Positions 13,105-23,553 of a stretch of 64,000 bases of DNA are shown here, piece after piece. The notes under the pieces are model-generated. The model searched no databases and was not told the origin of the DNA. It worked only from the letters and a program-made list of their open reading frames with translations. The number at the start of each line of letters is the position of its first letter. The stretch's first letter is position 1. Origin of the DNA: an uncultured Alphaproteobacteria bacterium (GTDB lineage: Bacteria; Pseudomonadota; Alphaproteobacteria; HIMB59; GCA-002718135); assembly GCA_902591485.1 (NCBI GenBank), contig CACJAV010000003.1, positions 1 to 64,000 on the forward strand. Direction: 5' to 3'. A program made the translations under genes and the position numbers.

Positions 13105-14433
13105 ATGAAAGATTATGTATACGGCATAAGCAAAAGTGGACTTTCAGTGATTAAGTTATTAAAAATACAAAATAAAAATTTTGATTGTTGGGATGATAGT
13201 AAAAAAACTACATATTTATTAAAAAAAAAATTTAGAAATTTAAATTTAATTCCAATTAACAAAACAAACTTACAAAACTATAATAATATTTATGTAACTC
13301 CAGGTATATCAATTAATGATAATAAATTTTCAAAAGTTAAAAAGTCAAAAATAAAAAGAGATTTAAATTTATATTATGAAAATATCACGGCTGAAAAAAT
13401 AATTGCAGTTACTGGCACCAATGGAAAATCAACTACTACCAAGCTTATTGGAGATATTTTAAAAAATAGTTCGAAAAAGGTATTTGTAGGAGGCAATATT
13501 GGTGAACCACTCTGCAGTTCAATTTTACAAAAAAAATTATTTTCTTATCATGTTATAGAATTAAGTTCATATCAACTGGAAACTATAAAAAATTTTGAAC
13601 CCAAAATTTCTATAATACTCAACCTTTCAAAAGATCATTTGGATAGATATAAAAATTTTGCACAATATGTTAAAGCAAAAAAAAATATACTAAATTTTAA
13701 TTCTCAAAATATCAATTTAATCTCAATTGATGATATATTTTCAAAAAAAATTTTTTATGACATTAATATTAAAAATAAGATATCTTTTTCATTAAAGAAT
13801 ACTAGTGCAGATATTTATTTTGAAGACGGATTTATAATAGATACATATTTTAGTAAATATAAGAAAATTAAATTACACCATATTTCTTTAGATCTTTCAA
13901 ATAAATATAATATTCAGAATATTTTAGCAGCTTATGTGGTATGCAAATATTTACGAATTCCAATCAAATTTTTTAAGGAAAGTGTCAAGAATTTTAAGGG
14001 CTTACCGTTTAGATCTTCAATTACCCTAAATACAAAATCTAAAATAATAATTAATAACAGTAAGGCTACTAATGTTACTTCAGCTTTGTTAACTTTAGAA
14101 GATAAAAAAAATATTTTTTTATTATTAGGCGGAATTGCAAAAAAGGGAGATGAATTTGGAAAATTTGTTAAATATAAACATGATATCAAAAAAATATACA
14201 TATATGGAAAATCAAGATTTTTTATTAAAAAGCAAATGAAATTACATGCAATTTCAGAAGTATATGAAAGTCTAGAAAAAGCTCTTAATCATCTCTGGAA
14301 ACACATAGATGGGTTTGATGGTAAGGCTACAATCATATTTGCTCCTGCTTGCGCATCCTTTGATCAATTTGAAAATTTTGAAAAAAGGGGAGAGTTTTTT
14401 AATAGGTTAGTTTTAAAAAAGATAAAGAAATGA
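13105..14433 (+). CDS. murD: UDP-MurNAc-L-alanine:D-glutamate ligase MurD
   Basis: A 442-residue Mur ligase adding D-glutamate, the second residue of the stem peptide. The N-terminal Rossmann-like region (VYGISKSGLSVIKLL) binds the UDP moiety. The ATP loop is VTGTNGKSTTTKLI near residues 103-116, followed by ELSSYQLE and LNLSKDHLDRY. The C-terminal domain ends with FAPACASFDQFENFEKRGEF, the conserved MurD tail. It begins immediately after mraY and overlaps ftsW by four bases, matching the standard dcw gene order. Confidence 0.95.
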   Translation: MKDYVYGISKSGLSVIKLLKIQNKNFDCWDDSKKTTYLLKKKFRNLNLIPINKTNLQNYNNIYVTPGISINDNKFSKVKKSKIKRDLNLYYENITAEKIIAVTGTNGKSTTTKLIGDILKNSSKKVFVGGNIGEPLCSSILQKKLFSYHVIELSSYQLETIKNFEPKISIILNLSKDHLDRYKNFAQYVKAKKNILNFNSQNINLISIDDIFSKKIFYDINIKNKISFSLKNTSADIYFEDGFIIDTYFSKYKKIKLHHISLDLSNKYNIQNILAAYVVCKYLRIPIKFFKESVKNFKGLPFRSSITLNTKSKIIINNSKATNVTSALLTLEDKKNIFLLLGGIAKKGDEFGKFVKYKHDIKKIYIYGKSRFFIKKQMKLHAISEVYESLEKALNHLWKHIDGFDGKATIIFAPACASFDQFENFEKRGEFFNRLVLKKIKK

Positions 14434-15479
14434 ATTTTAGAAATTTTTGGACTTCAATTGATAAAATTAACTTTATTCTTATTCTAATATTAGGTTTGTT
14501 AGGTGTGTTATTATCTTATTCAGTTAATCAAAATTTTTTGATTATAAATAGGCATGGAATTTTTTATATTTTTAGTTTGCTTATTATTATATTGTTGTCA
14601 CAACAATCAGATAAAAATATTAGAAGATTTGCTTTATTTGGTTTTATTATATTAATAGTACTTCTAGGATCTTTATTTTTTTTTGATTATGAGGTTAAAG
14701 GCGCTAAAAGATGGCTAAAAGTAAATAATTTTTCTTTTCAACCTTCAGAAGTAATTAAACCATTTTTTATAATATTATCTTCTTGGGGTATTGCTCAATC
14801 TATTCATGGAAGAAAATATTATTTAGTTACAACTTTTATATTTTTTATATTTTTAATTGCCTTGGTACTAATGCAGCCAGATTTAGGAATGACAATTTTG
14901 ATTTCTGCAACTTTCTTTTGTCAACTTTTTATAGCAGGATTGCCAATTCTCTTAGTAATATATGGTTTGATATTTATTTTTTTAGTTTCTATATTTGCTT
15001 ATTATTTTCTTGATCATGTTAAGAACAGAATAGACTCCTTTTTGGGCAATGCAGATTCATATCAAATAGATTTGAGTTTATTGGCATTTAAATCTGGAGG
15101 TATTTTTGGGAAAGGTCCCGGTCAAGGAGATTTAAAAGAAAAAATACCTGATGCAAATACTGATTTTATATTTGCTGTAGCTGGAGAAGAGTTAGGTTTA
15201 ATTTTTTGTTCAATTATTTTAATTATTATTCTTTCAATAGTGATCAAAACACTTTTAAAAGTTCTTAAGGTTAGTAATCCTTATAAAATAATTGCTACAT
15301 CAGGTTTGATTTGTTCATTTGGCCTCCAAAGTTTAATTAATATTTTAAGTGCATTAGGAATGATACCGACCAAAGGGATGACCCTTCCTTTTGTTAGTTA
15401 TGGCGGCTCTTCTATGTTAGCAACAAGTATTTTATTTGGTTTTTTATTATCACTTACAAATTTAAAAAATAATGAGTGA
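14430..15479 (+). CDS. ftsW: Septal peptidoglycan glycosyltransferase FtsW
   Basis: A 349-residue SEDS-family protein with about ten transmembrane helices. Motifs include GAKRWLKV and FQPSEVIKPF (residues ~91-113), MQPDLGMT (~148-155), FGKGPGQGDLKEKIPDANTDFIF (~225-247; catalytic region) and PFVSYGGSSM near the C-terminus. FtsW polymerises glycan strands at the septum with FtsI. It is slightly shorter than most FtsW proteins (370-410 residues), the difference being short termini. Its paralogue rodA lies at 51.6 kb. Position between murD and murG makes FtsW the right name. Confidence 0.94.
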   Translation: MNFRNFWTSIDKINFILILILGLLGVLLSYSVNQNFLIINRHGIFYIFSLLIIILLSQQSDKNIRRFALFGFIILIVLLGSLFFFDYEVKGAKRWLKVNNFSFQPSEVIKPFFIILSSWGIAQSIHGRKYYLVTTFIFFIFLIALVLMQPDLGMTILISATFFCQLFIAGLPILLVIYGLIFIFLVSIFAYYFLDHVKNRIDSFLGNADSYQIDLSLLAFKSGGIFGKGPGQGDLKEKIPDANTDFIFAVAGEELGLIFCSIILIIILSIVIKTLLKVLKVSNPYKIIATSGLICSFGLQSLINILSALGMIPTKGMTLPFVSYGGSSMLATSILFGFLLSLTNLKNNE

Positions 15480-16563
15480 TAATATATTGATAATTACAGG
15501 AGGTACAGGTGGCCATGTTTTGCCTGCAGTAAATTTTTTTAAATATTTAGAAAAAAATAATAAAAAAGTTTTTATATTGACTGATCATAGGGGAAGTAAA
15601 TATGTTAATGATATAAATAAAAATAAAATATATAAAATTCATTCCTCACATTATTCAGGTAATTTATTTTTTAAGTTGATAGCTACAATTAAGTTACTAA
15701 TGGGTTTTATTAAATCAATAATGATTTTTATAAAATTAAAACCCAAAAATATTATATCTTTTGGCAGTTATGCATCTGCTTCTCCATTAGTATGTTTTTT
15801 ATTATTTAAATATTTTTTTAAAACTTCTATGTATCTCCATGAACAAAATTCTGTTGTAGGAAAAGTAAATAAAATATTTCTTAAATTTTCTACAAAAATT
15901 TTTATGAATTTTGATAAAGAGTATTTAAATATTAATAAGTATCAAAATAAAATATTAGTTGTAGGATTGCCTCAACAAAAAGAAGATAATAATTCTTTAA
16001 ATATAAAAAATAAAAACTCCTCTGTAATTAACTTTTTGCTATTTGCAGGTAGTCAAGGCTCATTTGATTTGTTAGATATTTTTGAGCGCATTATTAAAAA
16101 TTTAAATAAACTGTCAATTTCGAAACAATTTTTTTTTACAATTCAAGCTCCATTATCAAAGCATTTAGAAATTGAAAATTTATTAAAAAAAAATAACCAC
16201 AAATTTCAAATTAAAAATTTTTATAATAATTTTCCTTATATATTGAATCAAACTGACATTGCTCTTTGTAGATCAGGTGCAGGAACTATTAATGATCTAA
16301 TCACATATAAAATTCCTTCCGTTATCTATCCATTACCTAGCGCTAAAGACAACCATCAATATGAAAATGCTAAAATACTTAAAAATATTGGTTGTGCTAT
16401 TATAGTAGATAAAAATAAAATTAGTGATGATGAAATGATGTTATTTATAGATAAATCATTAAATGATATGAATTTTAAAAAAAAATTGAAACTAAATTTT
16501 GATACAATTGAAATAAAGAATACAAATGATCTAATGTGGAATTATATTAAAAATGCAAAATAA
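15472..16563 (+). CDS. murG: Lipid II synthase MurG
   Basis: A 363-residue GT-B glycosyltransferase that adds GlcNAc to lipid I, giving lipid II on the inner face of the plasma membrane. The N-terminal glycine-rich loop TGGTGGHVLPA (residues ~8-18) contacts the acceptor. HEQNSVVGKVN is the second family block, and the C-terminal donor site carries CRSGAGTINDL and PLPSAKDNHQYENA. It overlaps ftsW by 8 bases and murC by 11, consistent with translational coupling. No anomaly seen. Confidence 0.95.
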   Translation: MSDNILIITGGTGGHVLPAVNFFKYLEKNNKKVFILTDHRGSKYVNDINKNKIYKIHSSHYSGNLFFKLIATIKLLMGFIKSIMIFIKLKPKNIISFGSYASASPLVCFLLFKYFFKTSMYLHEQNSVVGKVNKIFLKFSTKIFMNFDKEYLNINKYQNKILVVGLPQQKEDNNSLNIKNKNSSVINFLLFAGSQGSFDLLDIFERIIKNLNKLSISKQFFFTIQAPLSKHLEIENLLKKNNHKFQIKNFYNNFPYILNQTDIALCRSGAGTINDLITYKIPSVIYPLPSAKDNHQYENAKILKNIGCAIIVDKNKISDDEMMLFIDKSLNDMNFKKKLKLNFDTIEIKNTNDLMWNYIKNAK

Positions 16564-17938
16564 AAAGCAAAAAATAAAAGTTCATTTTATTGGAATTGGC
16601 GGTATTGGTATGTCAGGTATTGCTGAACTAATGAAAAAAATAGGTTATAGAGTATCTGGAAGTGACATTACTGAAAGTGAAAATGTAAAGAGATTAAAAG
16701 ATATTGGAATAATTGTAAACATAGGACATAATAAAAAAAATATTTTGAAAGTAAATGCAGTTGTTTATTCTTCTGCCGTAAAACAAAATAACCCAGAAAT
16801 AAAAGAGGCTAAAAAAAATAAAATCCCAATTGTAAGCAGAGCTGATATGCTTGCTGAACTTATGAAAAATAAAAAATGTATTGCTGTTGCAGGGTCCCAT
16901 GGAAAAACCACAACAACAAGTTTAGTCAGTAATATTTTAGAAACAGGAAAGCTCGATCCAACAATTGTTAATGGTGGCATAATAAATTCCATATCTAAAA
17001 ACAATAAATTTGGCAAAGGTGATTGGATGGTTGTAGAAGCTGATGAAAGTGATGGCTCATTTTTGAAATTACCACATCAAATATCTATAATTACAAATTT
17101 GGATATTGAGCATCTTGATTATTATAATTCATCCAACAAATTAATTTCAGCATTTGAAAATTTTTTAAATAATCTCCCATTTTATGGTGTTTCTATAATA
17201 AATGCAGATGATAAGAATTTAAAAAAAATAATTTTAAGAAATGATACAAGAAAAATAATTTCTTTTTCAAATAAAAATAAAAATGCTGATGTTTTTATAA
17301 AAAAAGTTATTTTTAAAAAACAATACAGTACATTTGAATTAAAGTTTAATACTCCTATTAATAATTTATCAGGTCTGCATTCTTACACATTAAAAGCAAT
17401 AGGATTACATAATATTTATAATTCAACCGCTAGCATAATAGCAAGCTTGTTAGCAGGCGTAAGAAATAATTATATTAAGTCTGCGTTAACTAATTATATT
17501 GGAGTTAAAAGAAGATTTACGCATTTAGGAAAAGTAAACTTGTCGAATATTTATGATGATTATGCTCATCATCCAACTGAAATCCTAGCAACTCTAAAAG
17601 GCGCAAAACAAATTAATAAAAATATTGTTGTTATTTTTCAACCTCATAGATATTCAAGAACCAAAATTTTGTTTAAGGAATTTTTAAAGGTCTTATCAAA
17701 AATAAATACACTATATTTACTTGATACATATTCTGCGGGAGAAAAAAAAATTAGAGGTTATGAAACTAAAAATATTTACAATCATTTAATGAAATCAAAA
17801 AAAAATATATTTTATATTAAAGAAAAGGATTTGAATAAAAGCATTTATAAAGAAACTAATAAAAAAAATATCATCATATTTATGGGAGCCGGCTCAATAA
17901 CTAAAATGGCAAGCAATTTTTTGAAAATTAATGAATGA
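16553..17938 (+). CDS. murC: UDP-MurNAc:L-alanine ligase MurC
   Basis: A 461-residue Mur ligase adding the first amino acid, L-alanine. The N-terminal Rossmann motif is FIGIGGIGMSGIAELM (residues ~12-27), the ATP loop is AGSHGKTTTTSLV (~112-124), and EADESDGSFL, DIEHLDYY and YDDYAHHPTE are characteristic MurC motifs. It overlaps murG by 11 bases and murB by 8. As in most dcw clusters it precedes murB, so the enzyme that uses UDP-MurNAc is made next to the one that produces it. Confidence 0.96.
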   Translation: MQNKKQKIKVHFIGIGGIGMSGIAELMKKIGYRVSGSDITESENVKRLKDIGIIVNIGHNKKNILKVNAVVYSSAVKQNNPEIKEAKKNKIPIVSRADMLAELMKNKKCIAVAGSHGKTTTTSLVSNILETGKLDPTIVNGGIINSISKNNKFGKGDWMVVEADESDGSFLKLPHQISIITNLDIEHLDYYNSSNKLISAFENFLNNLPFYGVSIINADDKNLKKIILRNDTRKIISFSNKNKNADVFIKKVIFKKQYSTFELKFNTPINNLSGLHSYTLKAIGLHNIYNSTASIIASLLAGVRNNYIKSALTNYIGVKRRFTHLGKVNLSNIYDDYAHHPTEILATLKGAKQINKNIVVIFQPHRYSRTKILFKEFLKVLSKINTLYLLDTYSAGEKKIRGYETKNIYNHLMKSKKNIFYIKEKDLNKSIYKETNKKNIIIFMGAGSITKMASNFLKINE

Positions 17939-18824
17939 TATTTTTTACGAAATTCAATCAAAAATCAAAGATAAAATATTATTTGATTATGACATGGGAA
18001 ATGCAACTTGGTTTAGAACTGGGGGAAAAGCAAAAGGGTTTGTGGTAATTAATAATATAGAAGATCTAAAAACTATTATTGGGTTTACAGAAAAAATTAA
18101 ATTTGCAGTTATTGGAGTGGGTTCAAATCTTTTAGTTAGAGATTCAGGTTATGATGGTTTAATAATTAAATTAGGTAAGAATTTTAATCAAATTAAAATT
18201 GAAAATAATTTATTAAGTGTTGGTGCAGGTGTTTTGGATTTAAACCTTGCAAAATTTGCTCTTAAAAACTCAATAAAGGATTTTGAATTTTTTACAGGTA
18301 TACCTGGTACCATTGGCGGAGCTGTTAAGATGAACGCTGGTTGTTATGGTTTTCAAACATCAGATAATTTGAAAAGAATTTTACTCTTAAATTCTAAAGG
18401 AGAGTTAAAATATATATATTTGAAAGAATTAAAATTAAAATATAGATCTTCAAGCATAGAGCAAAACTCAATAATTTTGCAAGCAGATTTTAATTTCGAG
18501 TATTCATCATACGAGGAAATTTTAGAAAAAAATATTTTTATTAAATCCAAAAGAAAAGAAACACAGCCAATAAAGGAAAAAACTTCAGGAAGTACTTTCA
18601 AAAATCCTCTGAATAAATTTGCGGCAGAACTAATTGAAAAATCGGGATGCAAGGGAATGAAAGTTGGAGATGCTTCTATAAGTTATATGCATTCAAACTT
18701 TATAATAAATAATGGAAATGCTACTGCAAGTGATATTGAGAATTTAGGTAAAAAAGTCATAAATAGAGTAAAAGAGATGCACGGGGTAGAGCTTGAGTGG
18801 GAAATAAAAATATTAGGTGAGTAA
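17931..18824 (+). CDS. murB: UDP-N-acetylenolpyruvoylglucosamine reductase MurB
   Basis: A 297-residue FAD enzyme that reduces UDP-GlcNAc-enolpyruvate to UDP-MurNAc with NADPH. FAD-binding blocks are NATWFRTGGKA, VGSNLLVRDSG and the highly conserved GIPGTIGGAVKMNAGCYG (residues ~123-140). The C-terminal substrate domain contains SGSTFKNP, whose serine is the expected proton donor, and MHSNFIIN. The lengths of the loops resemble type II MurB, common in alphaproteobacteria. It overlaps murC by 8 bases; ddl follows. Confidence 0.95.
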   Translation: MNDIFYEIQSKIKDKILFDYDMGNATWFRTGGKAKGFVVINNIEDLKTIIGFTEKIKFAVIGVGSNLLVRDSGYDGLIIKLGKNFNQIKIENNLLSVGAGVLDLNLAKFALKNSIKDFEFFTGIPGTIGGAVKMNAGCYGFQTSDNLKRILLLNSKGELKYIYLKELKLKYRSSSIEQNSIILQADFNFEYSSYEEILEKNIFIKSKRKETQPIKEKTSGSTFKNPLNKFAAELIEKSGCKGMKVGDASISYMHSNFIINNGNATASDIENLGKKVINRVKEMHGVELEWEIKILGE

Positions 18825-18828
18825 ATTT

Positions 18829-19770
18829 ATGAAAGTTTTAATTTTGCAAGGAGGTTATAATGAGGAGCATAAAGTTTCACTTAAAACTGCAAAACAAATT
18901 GGTATAGCTCTAAAAAACCTAAAGATTGATTTTAAAAATTTTATTGTAAATCCCAATACATTTGAAAAAGATATTCTAAAATATTCTAATAAATACATAT
19001 GCTTTAATGCTTTACATGGACCATTTGGGGAAGATGGAACTATACAAAAAATACTAAAAAAAAATAAATATCGTTTTACTCACTCAAATCAAATTTCATC
19101 AACAAATTGCTTTGATAAGGTAAAATCAAAAAAAATTGTTAATAAATTTAAAATCAATACTCCAATTTTTGAAATTGTGCATTGTAAATTAATAACCTCC
19201 AGTTTTTTGTTATCAATAAAGAAAAAATATTCAAAATTTGTTTTAAAACCAGTATCAAGCGGATCAAGTTACGGTTTAAAAATCATAAAATCAAAAAAAG
19301 ATTTAAATATTTTTTTGAATGAACTAACAAAATATAAAAAAAAATTTGATACTAAGGAAAAATTTTTAATAGAAAAGTTCATTCAAGGAATTGAATTAAC
19401 TGTATCAGTCCTAGAAAAAAATTCTAAACCAAAACCTTTAGCTGTTACTGAGATAGTTTCTTTTAATACAACATACGACTATCAAGCAAAATATTCAAAA
19501 GGCTTCTCAAAACATTTCATACCAGCAAGAATAAGTGAAAAAAATTACAAGAAATGTTTGAATTTGGCCTTAAAAATTCACAAAATTTTTAAATGTAATA
19601 CACTTTCTCGCATTGATTTCATTTTTAATAAAAAACAAAATAAAATTTATTTTTTGGAAATAAATTCTCAGCCTGGAATGACAAAACTTTCCTTGTTGCC
19701 AGAGCAAGCAAAGTATCAAAACATAGAGTTTGAAAAAATTATTCTAAACTTAATAAATAAAGCAAAATGA
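18829..19770 (+). CDS. ddl: D-alanine:D-alanine ligase
   Basis: An ATP-grasp enzyme of 313 residues from ATG 18829 (MKVLILQGG). An in-frame GTG at 18817 would add four residues, but AGGTGAG at 18814-18820 is well placed as a ribosome-binding site for ATG 18829, which also matches the family N-terminus. Motifs include LHGPFGEDGTIQ (substrate and ATP contacts), KPVSSGSSYGLK, EKFIQGIELTVSV and the C-terminal LEINSQPGMT. It makes the D-Ala-D-Ala used by MurF. It ends with a four-base overlap (ATGA) with ftsQ. Confidence 0.94.
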   Translation: MKVLILQGGYNEEHKVSLKTAKQIGIALKNLKIDFKNFIVNPNTFEKDILKYSNKYICFNALHGPFGEDGTIQKILKKNKYRFTHSNQISSTNCFDKVKSKKIVNKFKINTPIFEIVHCKLITSSFLLSIKKKYSKFVLKPVSSGSSYGLKIIKSKKDLNIFLNELTKYKKKFDTKEKFLIEKFIQGIELTVSVLEKNSKPKPLAVTEIVSFNTTYDYQAKYSKGFSKHFIPARISEKNYKKCLNLALKIHKIFKCNTLSRIDFIFNKKQNKIYFLEINSQPGMTKLSLLPEQAKYQNIEFEKIILNLINKAK

Positions 19771-20540
19771 GAACTAATTTTAATAAAAAAAAAATTACTT
19801 TTATATCTATTGGTAAACTATTTAAATATTCAATTATAATTTTAACTTTATTGCTAATATCTTTTTTTATTTATGATGAATTTTTAGAAAAAAAAAGATA
19901 TAAAGAGGTTCTTCAAAAATTTTCTGAACAAAACAATTATTTATTAACTTCTTATGAAATTAATGATCTAAAAAGGGTAGACAAATTTGAAGTTTCTCAA
20001 ATCATTAGTAAATATTTTGGTAAATCAATTTTCTTAATCTCTCTAAGAAGTATTTCTAATGAAATAAGTGATCTTAATTGGGTAAAAAATGTAAATTTGT
20101 CAAATAATTTTAAAAGTAAAATTACAGTTGAAATTTTAGAGCATGAACCAATCGGATTGTTTTTTTTCAATAATAAATCTTATTATTTTTCTAAAGATGG
20201 TAAAATTATATCTCAATCTAAAGACAATTATGAAAAGTTTATAATTTTTTCTGGAAAAAATTCATTAAATCATGCAGTTAAGCTATTAGACATTATTAAA
20301 AGTATAGAAAGTTCTAAACTAAAAAATATTGTGGAAGCTTACTACATAAATGATAGAAGATGGAATCTGAAATTTAGTAATCAATTGCTAGTATTATTAC
20401 CTGAAAAAAATATTGAAACCTCACTTAATAGTTATATTAAATTATTAGATCAATTAGATGAAAGTGAAATTTTGTTAATAAAAAGTATAGATTTAAGAAA
20501 TCATAATAAAGCAATTATAAATTTTGAGGAAAATGATTAA
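19767..20540 (+). CDS. ftsQ: Cell division protein FtsQ
   Basis: A 257-residue bitopic protein. A basic cytoplasmic N-terminus is followed by one transmembrane helix (about residues 17-38), a POTRA domain (around 50-120, including WVKNVNLSNNFKSKITVEILEHEPIG with breaks) and a beta-rich C-terminal FtsQ domain. FtsQ recruits FtsL and FtsB and regulates septal synthesis. Assignment combines topology, the recognisable POTRA end (VEILEHEPIGLF) and the conserved position between ddl and ftsA. It overlaps ftsA by 8 bases. Confidence 0.9.
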   Translation: MRTNFNKKKITFISIGKLFKYSIIILTLLLISFFIYDEFLEKKRYKEVLQKFSEQNNYLLTSYEINDLKRVDKFEVSQIISKYFGKSIFLISLRSISNEISDLNWVKNVNLSNNFKSKITVEILEHEPIGLFFFNNKSYYFSKDGKIISQSKDNYEKFIIFSGKNSLNHAVKLLDIIKSIESSKLKNIVEAYYINDRRWNLKFSNQLLVLLPEKNIETSLNSYIKLLDQLDESEILLIKSIDLRNHNKAIINFEEND

Positions 20541-21753
20541 AGTTGGCTTAAATATTGGAAATTCTAAAATTTCATGTGCTGTATTAGAAATAATAGAAAA
20601 CAAAAAGTGTAAACTATTATCATGTGAGAGTTATCCATCTAAAATTTTAAAAAAAAATCTAATTACTAATTTTGATGAATTATTAAATGAAATTAGATCT
20701 TTAATAAATGAGTCTGAAAAAAAATCACAAACAAAAATTAATTCTATTAATTTAAATATTCCAACTTTTGAGAGTATTTCAAAATATTACGACTCTGAAA
20801 TTGAAATTTTAAACAATGAAATATCAGAATTAGATATTAAAAAAGCCATCAATAAATCTGATTACTTTTCTATAAATGAAGATTACTACGAATTATATAA
20901 TAATATCTATGGGTATATTTTAGATAATAATTTTTTATCTAATTCTCCAATTGGTAGTTACGGTCAGTATTTAAAAATATTATTTTACAAAATATCAATT
21001 CCCTATAAAATTATTAATAGCTATAAAAATATTATAAATAAATTAAACATTAAAGTTGATAATCTTGTACCCTCCCCTTTATCCTCTGCGTTAGCAGTGT
21101 TAAGTGAAGATGAAAAGACTATAGGTTCAATTTGTATAGATTTAGGACATTCAAATACTTCGATATCTATTTTTGAGAATAACAATTTTATATATGGAGA
21201 TAGCGTTTTAGTTGGTAGTAATAATATCACCAATGATATTGCAAGAGGAGTTTCAACAACTATAGATAGTGCTGAAAGATTGAAGACATTGTATAGCTCA
21301 TTAATAAGTGCGCCAAGTGATGAATATGAAATCATTGAAGTGCCGATAATTTCTGGAGAAAATGATAAATTTGTTCAGATTAATAGATTAAAAATTAATT
21401 CCATAGTTAAACCGCGTGTTGAAGAAACCCTTGAGATGATTTGGCAAAAATTAAAACAAAATAATCTTCATAAAAAACAAATAAAGAATGTTGTTTTAAC
21501 AGGGGGAGGCTCTCAATTAGAAGGCATATCTCAATATGCTGAATTGATATTTTCAAGCAATGTTCGAATTGGTTATCCAAAAGAAGTTTTAAGCTCACAA
21601 GAAGTTTTAAAAAATTCAAGTTTTGCTGATGTAATTGGAAGTAGTATGTTCGATCCTGATATTTTTTTGGATAAAATTATTGAAAAACAGGGAAAAAAAC
21701 AAAAAAAACAAGGTTTTAACGGTTTTTTTAATTGGCTAGATCAGTACATTTGA
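20533..21753 (+). CDS. ftsA: Actin-like cell division protein FtsA
   Basis: A 406-residue actin-fold ATPase from ATG 20533. Motifs are GLNIGNSKIS (phosphate 1), CIDLGHSNTSISIF (phosphate 2), the 1C subdomain between them, and VVLTGGGSQLEGI (adenosine). The last residues (GFNGFFNWLDQYI) form the expected amphipathic helix that tethers FtsA to the membrane. FtsA anchors FtsZ filaments to the inner membrane. An in-frame TTG at 20524 would add three residues, but the ATG gives the family start. A 79-base gap separates it from ftsZ. Confidence 0.95.
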   Translation: MIKVGLNIGNSKISCAVLEIIENKKCKLLSCESYPSKILKKNLITNFDELLNEIRSLINESEKKSQTKINSINLNIPTFESISKYYDSEIEILNNEISELDIKKAINKSDYFSINEDYYELYNNIYGYILDNNFLSNSPIGSYGQYLKILFYKISIPYKIINSYKNIINKLNIKVDNLVPSPLSSALAVLSEDEKTIGSICIDLGHSNTSISIFENNNFIYGDSVLVGSNNITNDIARGVSTTIDSAERLKTLYSSLISAPSDEYEIIEVPIISGENDKFVQINRLKINSIVKPRVEETLEMIWQKLKQNNLHKKQIKNVVLTGGGSQLEGISQYAELIFSSNVRIGYPKEVLSSQEVLKNSSFADVIGSSMFDPDIFLDKIIEKQGKKQKKQGFNGFFNWLDQYI

Positions 21754-21832
21754 TATACTATATATAGATTTTTATAATTGACGATTTCGGCAAGGATTCG
21801 TTAAAAAACAAAAAAACGGCGGAGAATTATAA

Positions 21833-23500
21833 ATGACAATTAATATTTCATTACAAGATGTAGGTGAAAATCTGCATCCAAAAATAACAGTTTTAGGTGT
21901 TGGCGGATCAGGTGGGAACGCCGTTAATAATATGATGAATTCAAATCTTGAGGGTGTAGATTTTTTAATAGCCAACACAGATGCACAAGCATTACAAATA
22001 TCTTCATGCACAAATAAAATACAACTAGGATTAAACAGTACTCGCGGTTTGGGCGCTGGTATGAGACCTGATATTGGAAAACAGGCTGCAGAAGAAGCAA
22101 TAAATGAAATTGCTGAAAAATTAGATGGAAGTCATATGCTGTTTGTTGCAGCTGGAATGGGAGGTGGTACAGGAACGGGGGCTGCTCCTGTTATAGCAAA
22201 ACTTGCTAGAGAAAGAGGAATTCTTACTGTAGGCGTTGTTACAAAACCATTTCATTTTGAAGGTTCTCAAAGAATGAAATTAGCCGAAAAAGGCATTGAG
22301 GAGCTTCAACAGTTTGTTGATACTTTATTGACCATACCTAATCAAAATTTATTTAGAATTGCTAATGAAAAAACAACTTTTGCAGATGCTTTTAAAATGG
22401 CCGATGATGTTTTATACGCTGGTGTTAGAGGTGTAACTGATTTGATGGTCCAGCCTGGAATGATTAATCTTGATTTTTCTGATATCAAAACTGTCATGTC
22501 TGAAATGGGAAAAGCCATGATGGGTACAGGCGAAGCTTCTGGCGAGGGAAGAGCAGTGGCAGCTGCTGAAGCTGCGATAGCAAATCCTTTAATTGACGAT
22601 GTATCACTTAAAGGAGCAAAAGGTCTAATAATTAACATTACTGGCGGTAAAGATATTACGTTATATGAAGTAGATGAAGCTGCAAATAGAATAAAACAAG
22701 AGGTAGATGAAGAGGCTAATATTATTTATGGAACAACTTGTGATGATAGATTGGATGGTCTTGTAAGAGTAAGTATTGTAGCTACTGGAATTGATTCTAA
22801 TGTAGGTATAAGCGCAAAGCCACTAGAAAGTTTTGCTTCTATCAATATAAATAATGATGTTTATAAATCACATTCAAGTCTTGATCAAAATATTGAAACC
22901 ACAACGGTCGATAATGTATTAGATAATAATAAGGAAAATATTCATTCTACAAATGAAAATAGTCAAGAAACTGAAATTTATGAAGAAGATCATCAATTAG
23001 AAAATCTTCAAGAGAGCAAAGATAATTTAACACAAGAAAGTGTTTTAAATCATTCTAATATTGAGGACTATGATGAAAATGAACAACCTCTTGATCATGA
23101 AACCATGAATCAATATGAGAATGTTCAAAATGAAAACACTAGCACAAATCTCACTTCGGATAAAATTGAAAATAATGATGAAGATCAGATCGAGGAAATA
23201 AACTCAAATGAAACTTCAGTTAGAAGGTTAAGTTTGTTTGACAACATCTCGAAGAATATTCCATCTGAAATACAAGATTTAAAAGAAAAATCAGAACCGA
23301 TAATTTCAGATAACATTTCAGATAACATTAATGAAAAAGATTATGATGAGACTGATGATATTTCTCCAGAAATTGATGACAGATTAGAGCCTGAATTTAG
23401 TGCAACTAATAATGAGACTGACGAAGATTTTAATCAGGAAGCAGAATCAGAAGAGGAATTGCTAGATATTCCAACTTTCTTAAGAAGACAGGCAAATTAG
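21833..23500 (+). CDS. ftsZ: Tubulin-like cell division protein FtsZ
   Basis: A 555-residue FtsZ. The GTPase core (about residues 15-325) has the tubulin signature [10 protein letters not shown] near 110-119 and NTDAQAL near 48-54. It is followed by an exceptionally long acidic, Asn/Glu-rich disordered linker (~215 residues) and the conserved C-terminal peptide [11 protein letters not shown], which binds FtsA and other membrane anchors. FtsZ forms the division ring. The leader contains GGCGGAGAA upstream of the ATG, a clear ribosome-binding site. TTGACG at 21778 could be a -35 element for a separate promoter, but no convincing -10 is seen. Confidence 0.97.
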   Translation: MTINISLQDVGENLHPKITVLGVGGSGGNAVNNMMNSNLEGVDFLIANTDAQALQISSCTNKIQLGLNSTRGLGAGMRPDIGKQAAEEAINEIAEKLDGSHMLFVAAGMGGGTGTGAAPVIAKLARERGILTVGVVTKPFHFEGSQRMKLAEKGIEELQQFVDTLLTIPNQNLFRIANEKTTFADAFKMADDVLYAGVRGVTDLMVQPGMINLDFSDIKTVMSEMGKAMMGTGEASGEGRAVAAAEAAIANPLIDDVSLKGAKGLIINITGGKDITLYEVDEAANRIKQEVDEEANIIYGTTCDDRLDGLVRVSIVATGIDSNVGISAKPLESFASININNDVYKSHSSLDQNIETTTVDNVLDNNKENIHSTNENSQETEIYEEDHQLENLQESKDNLTQESVLNHSNIEDYDENEQPLDHETMNQYENVQNENTSTNLTSDKIENNDEDQIEEINSNETSVRRLSLFDNISKNIPSEIQDLKEKSEPIISDNISDNINEKDYDETDDISPEIDDRLEPEFSATNNETDEDFNQEAESEEELLDIPTFLRRQAN

Positions 23501-23553
23501 TATTTGTAATATTTTGTAATATTCAGTTAGTTGTGGAATCTTAATAAAAATAT

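Noticed and set aside
18817..18828. GTG at 18817 as the start of ddl
   Set aside because: ATG 18829 gives the family N-terminus MKVLILQGG and is correctly spaced from AGGTGAG; the GTG is itself part of that ribosome-binding site.
22342..22638. 98-codon minus-strand frame within ftsZ
   Set aside because: Antisense shadow of the highly conserved FtsZ core.
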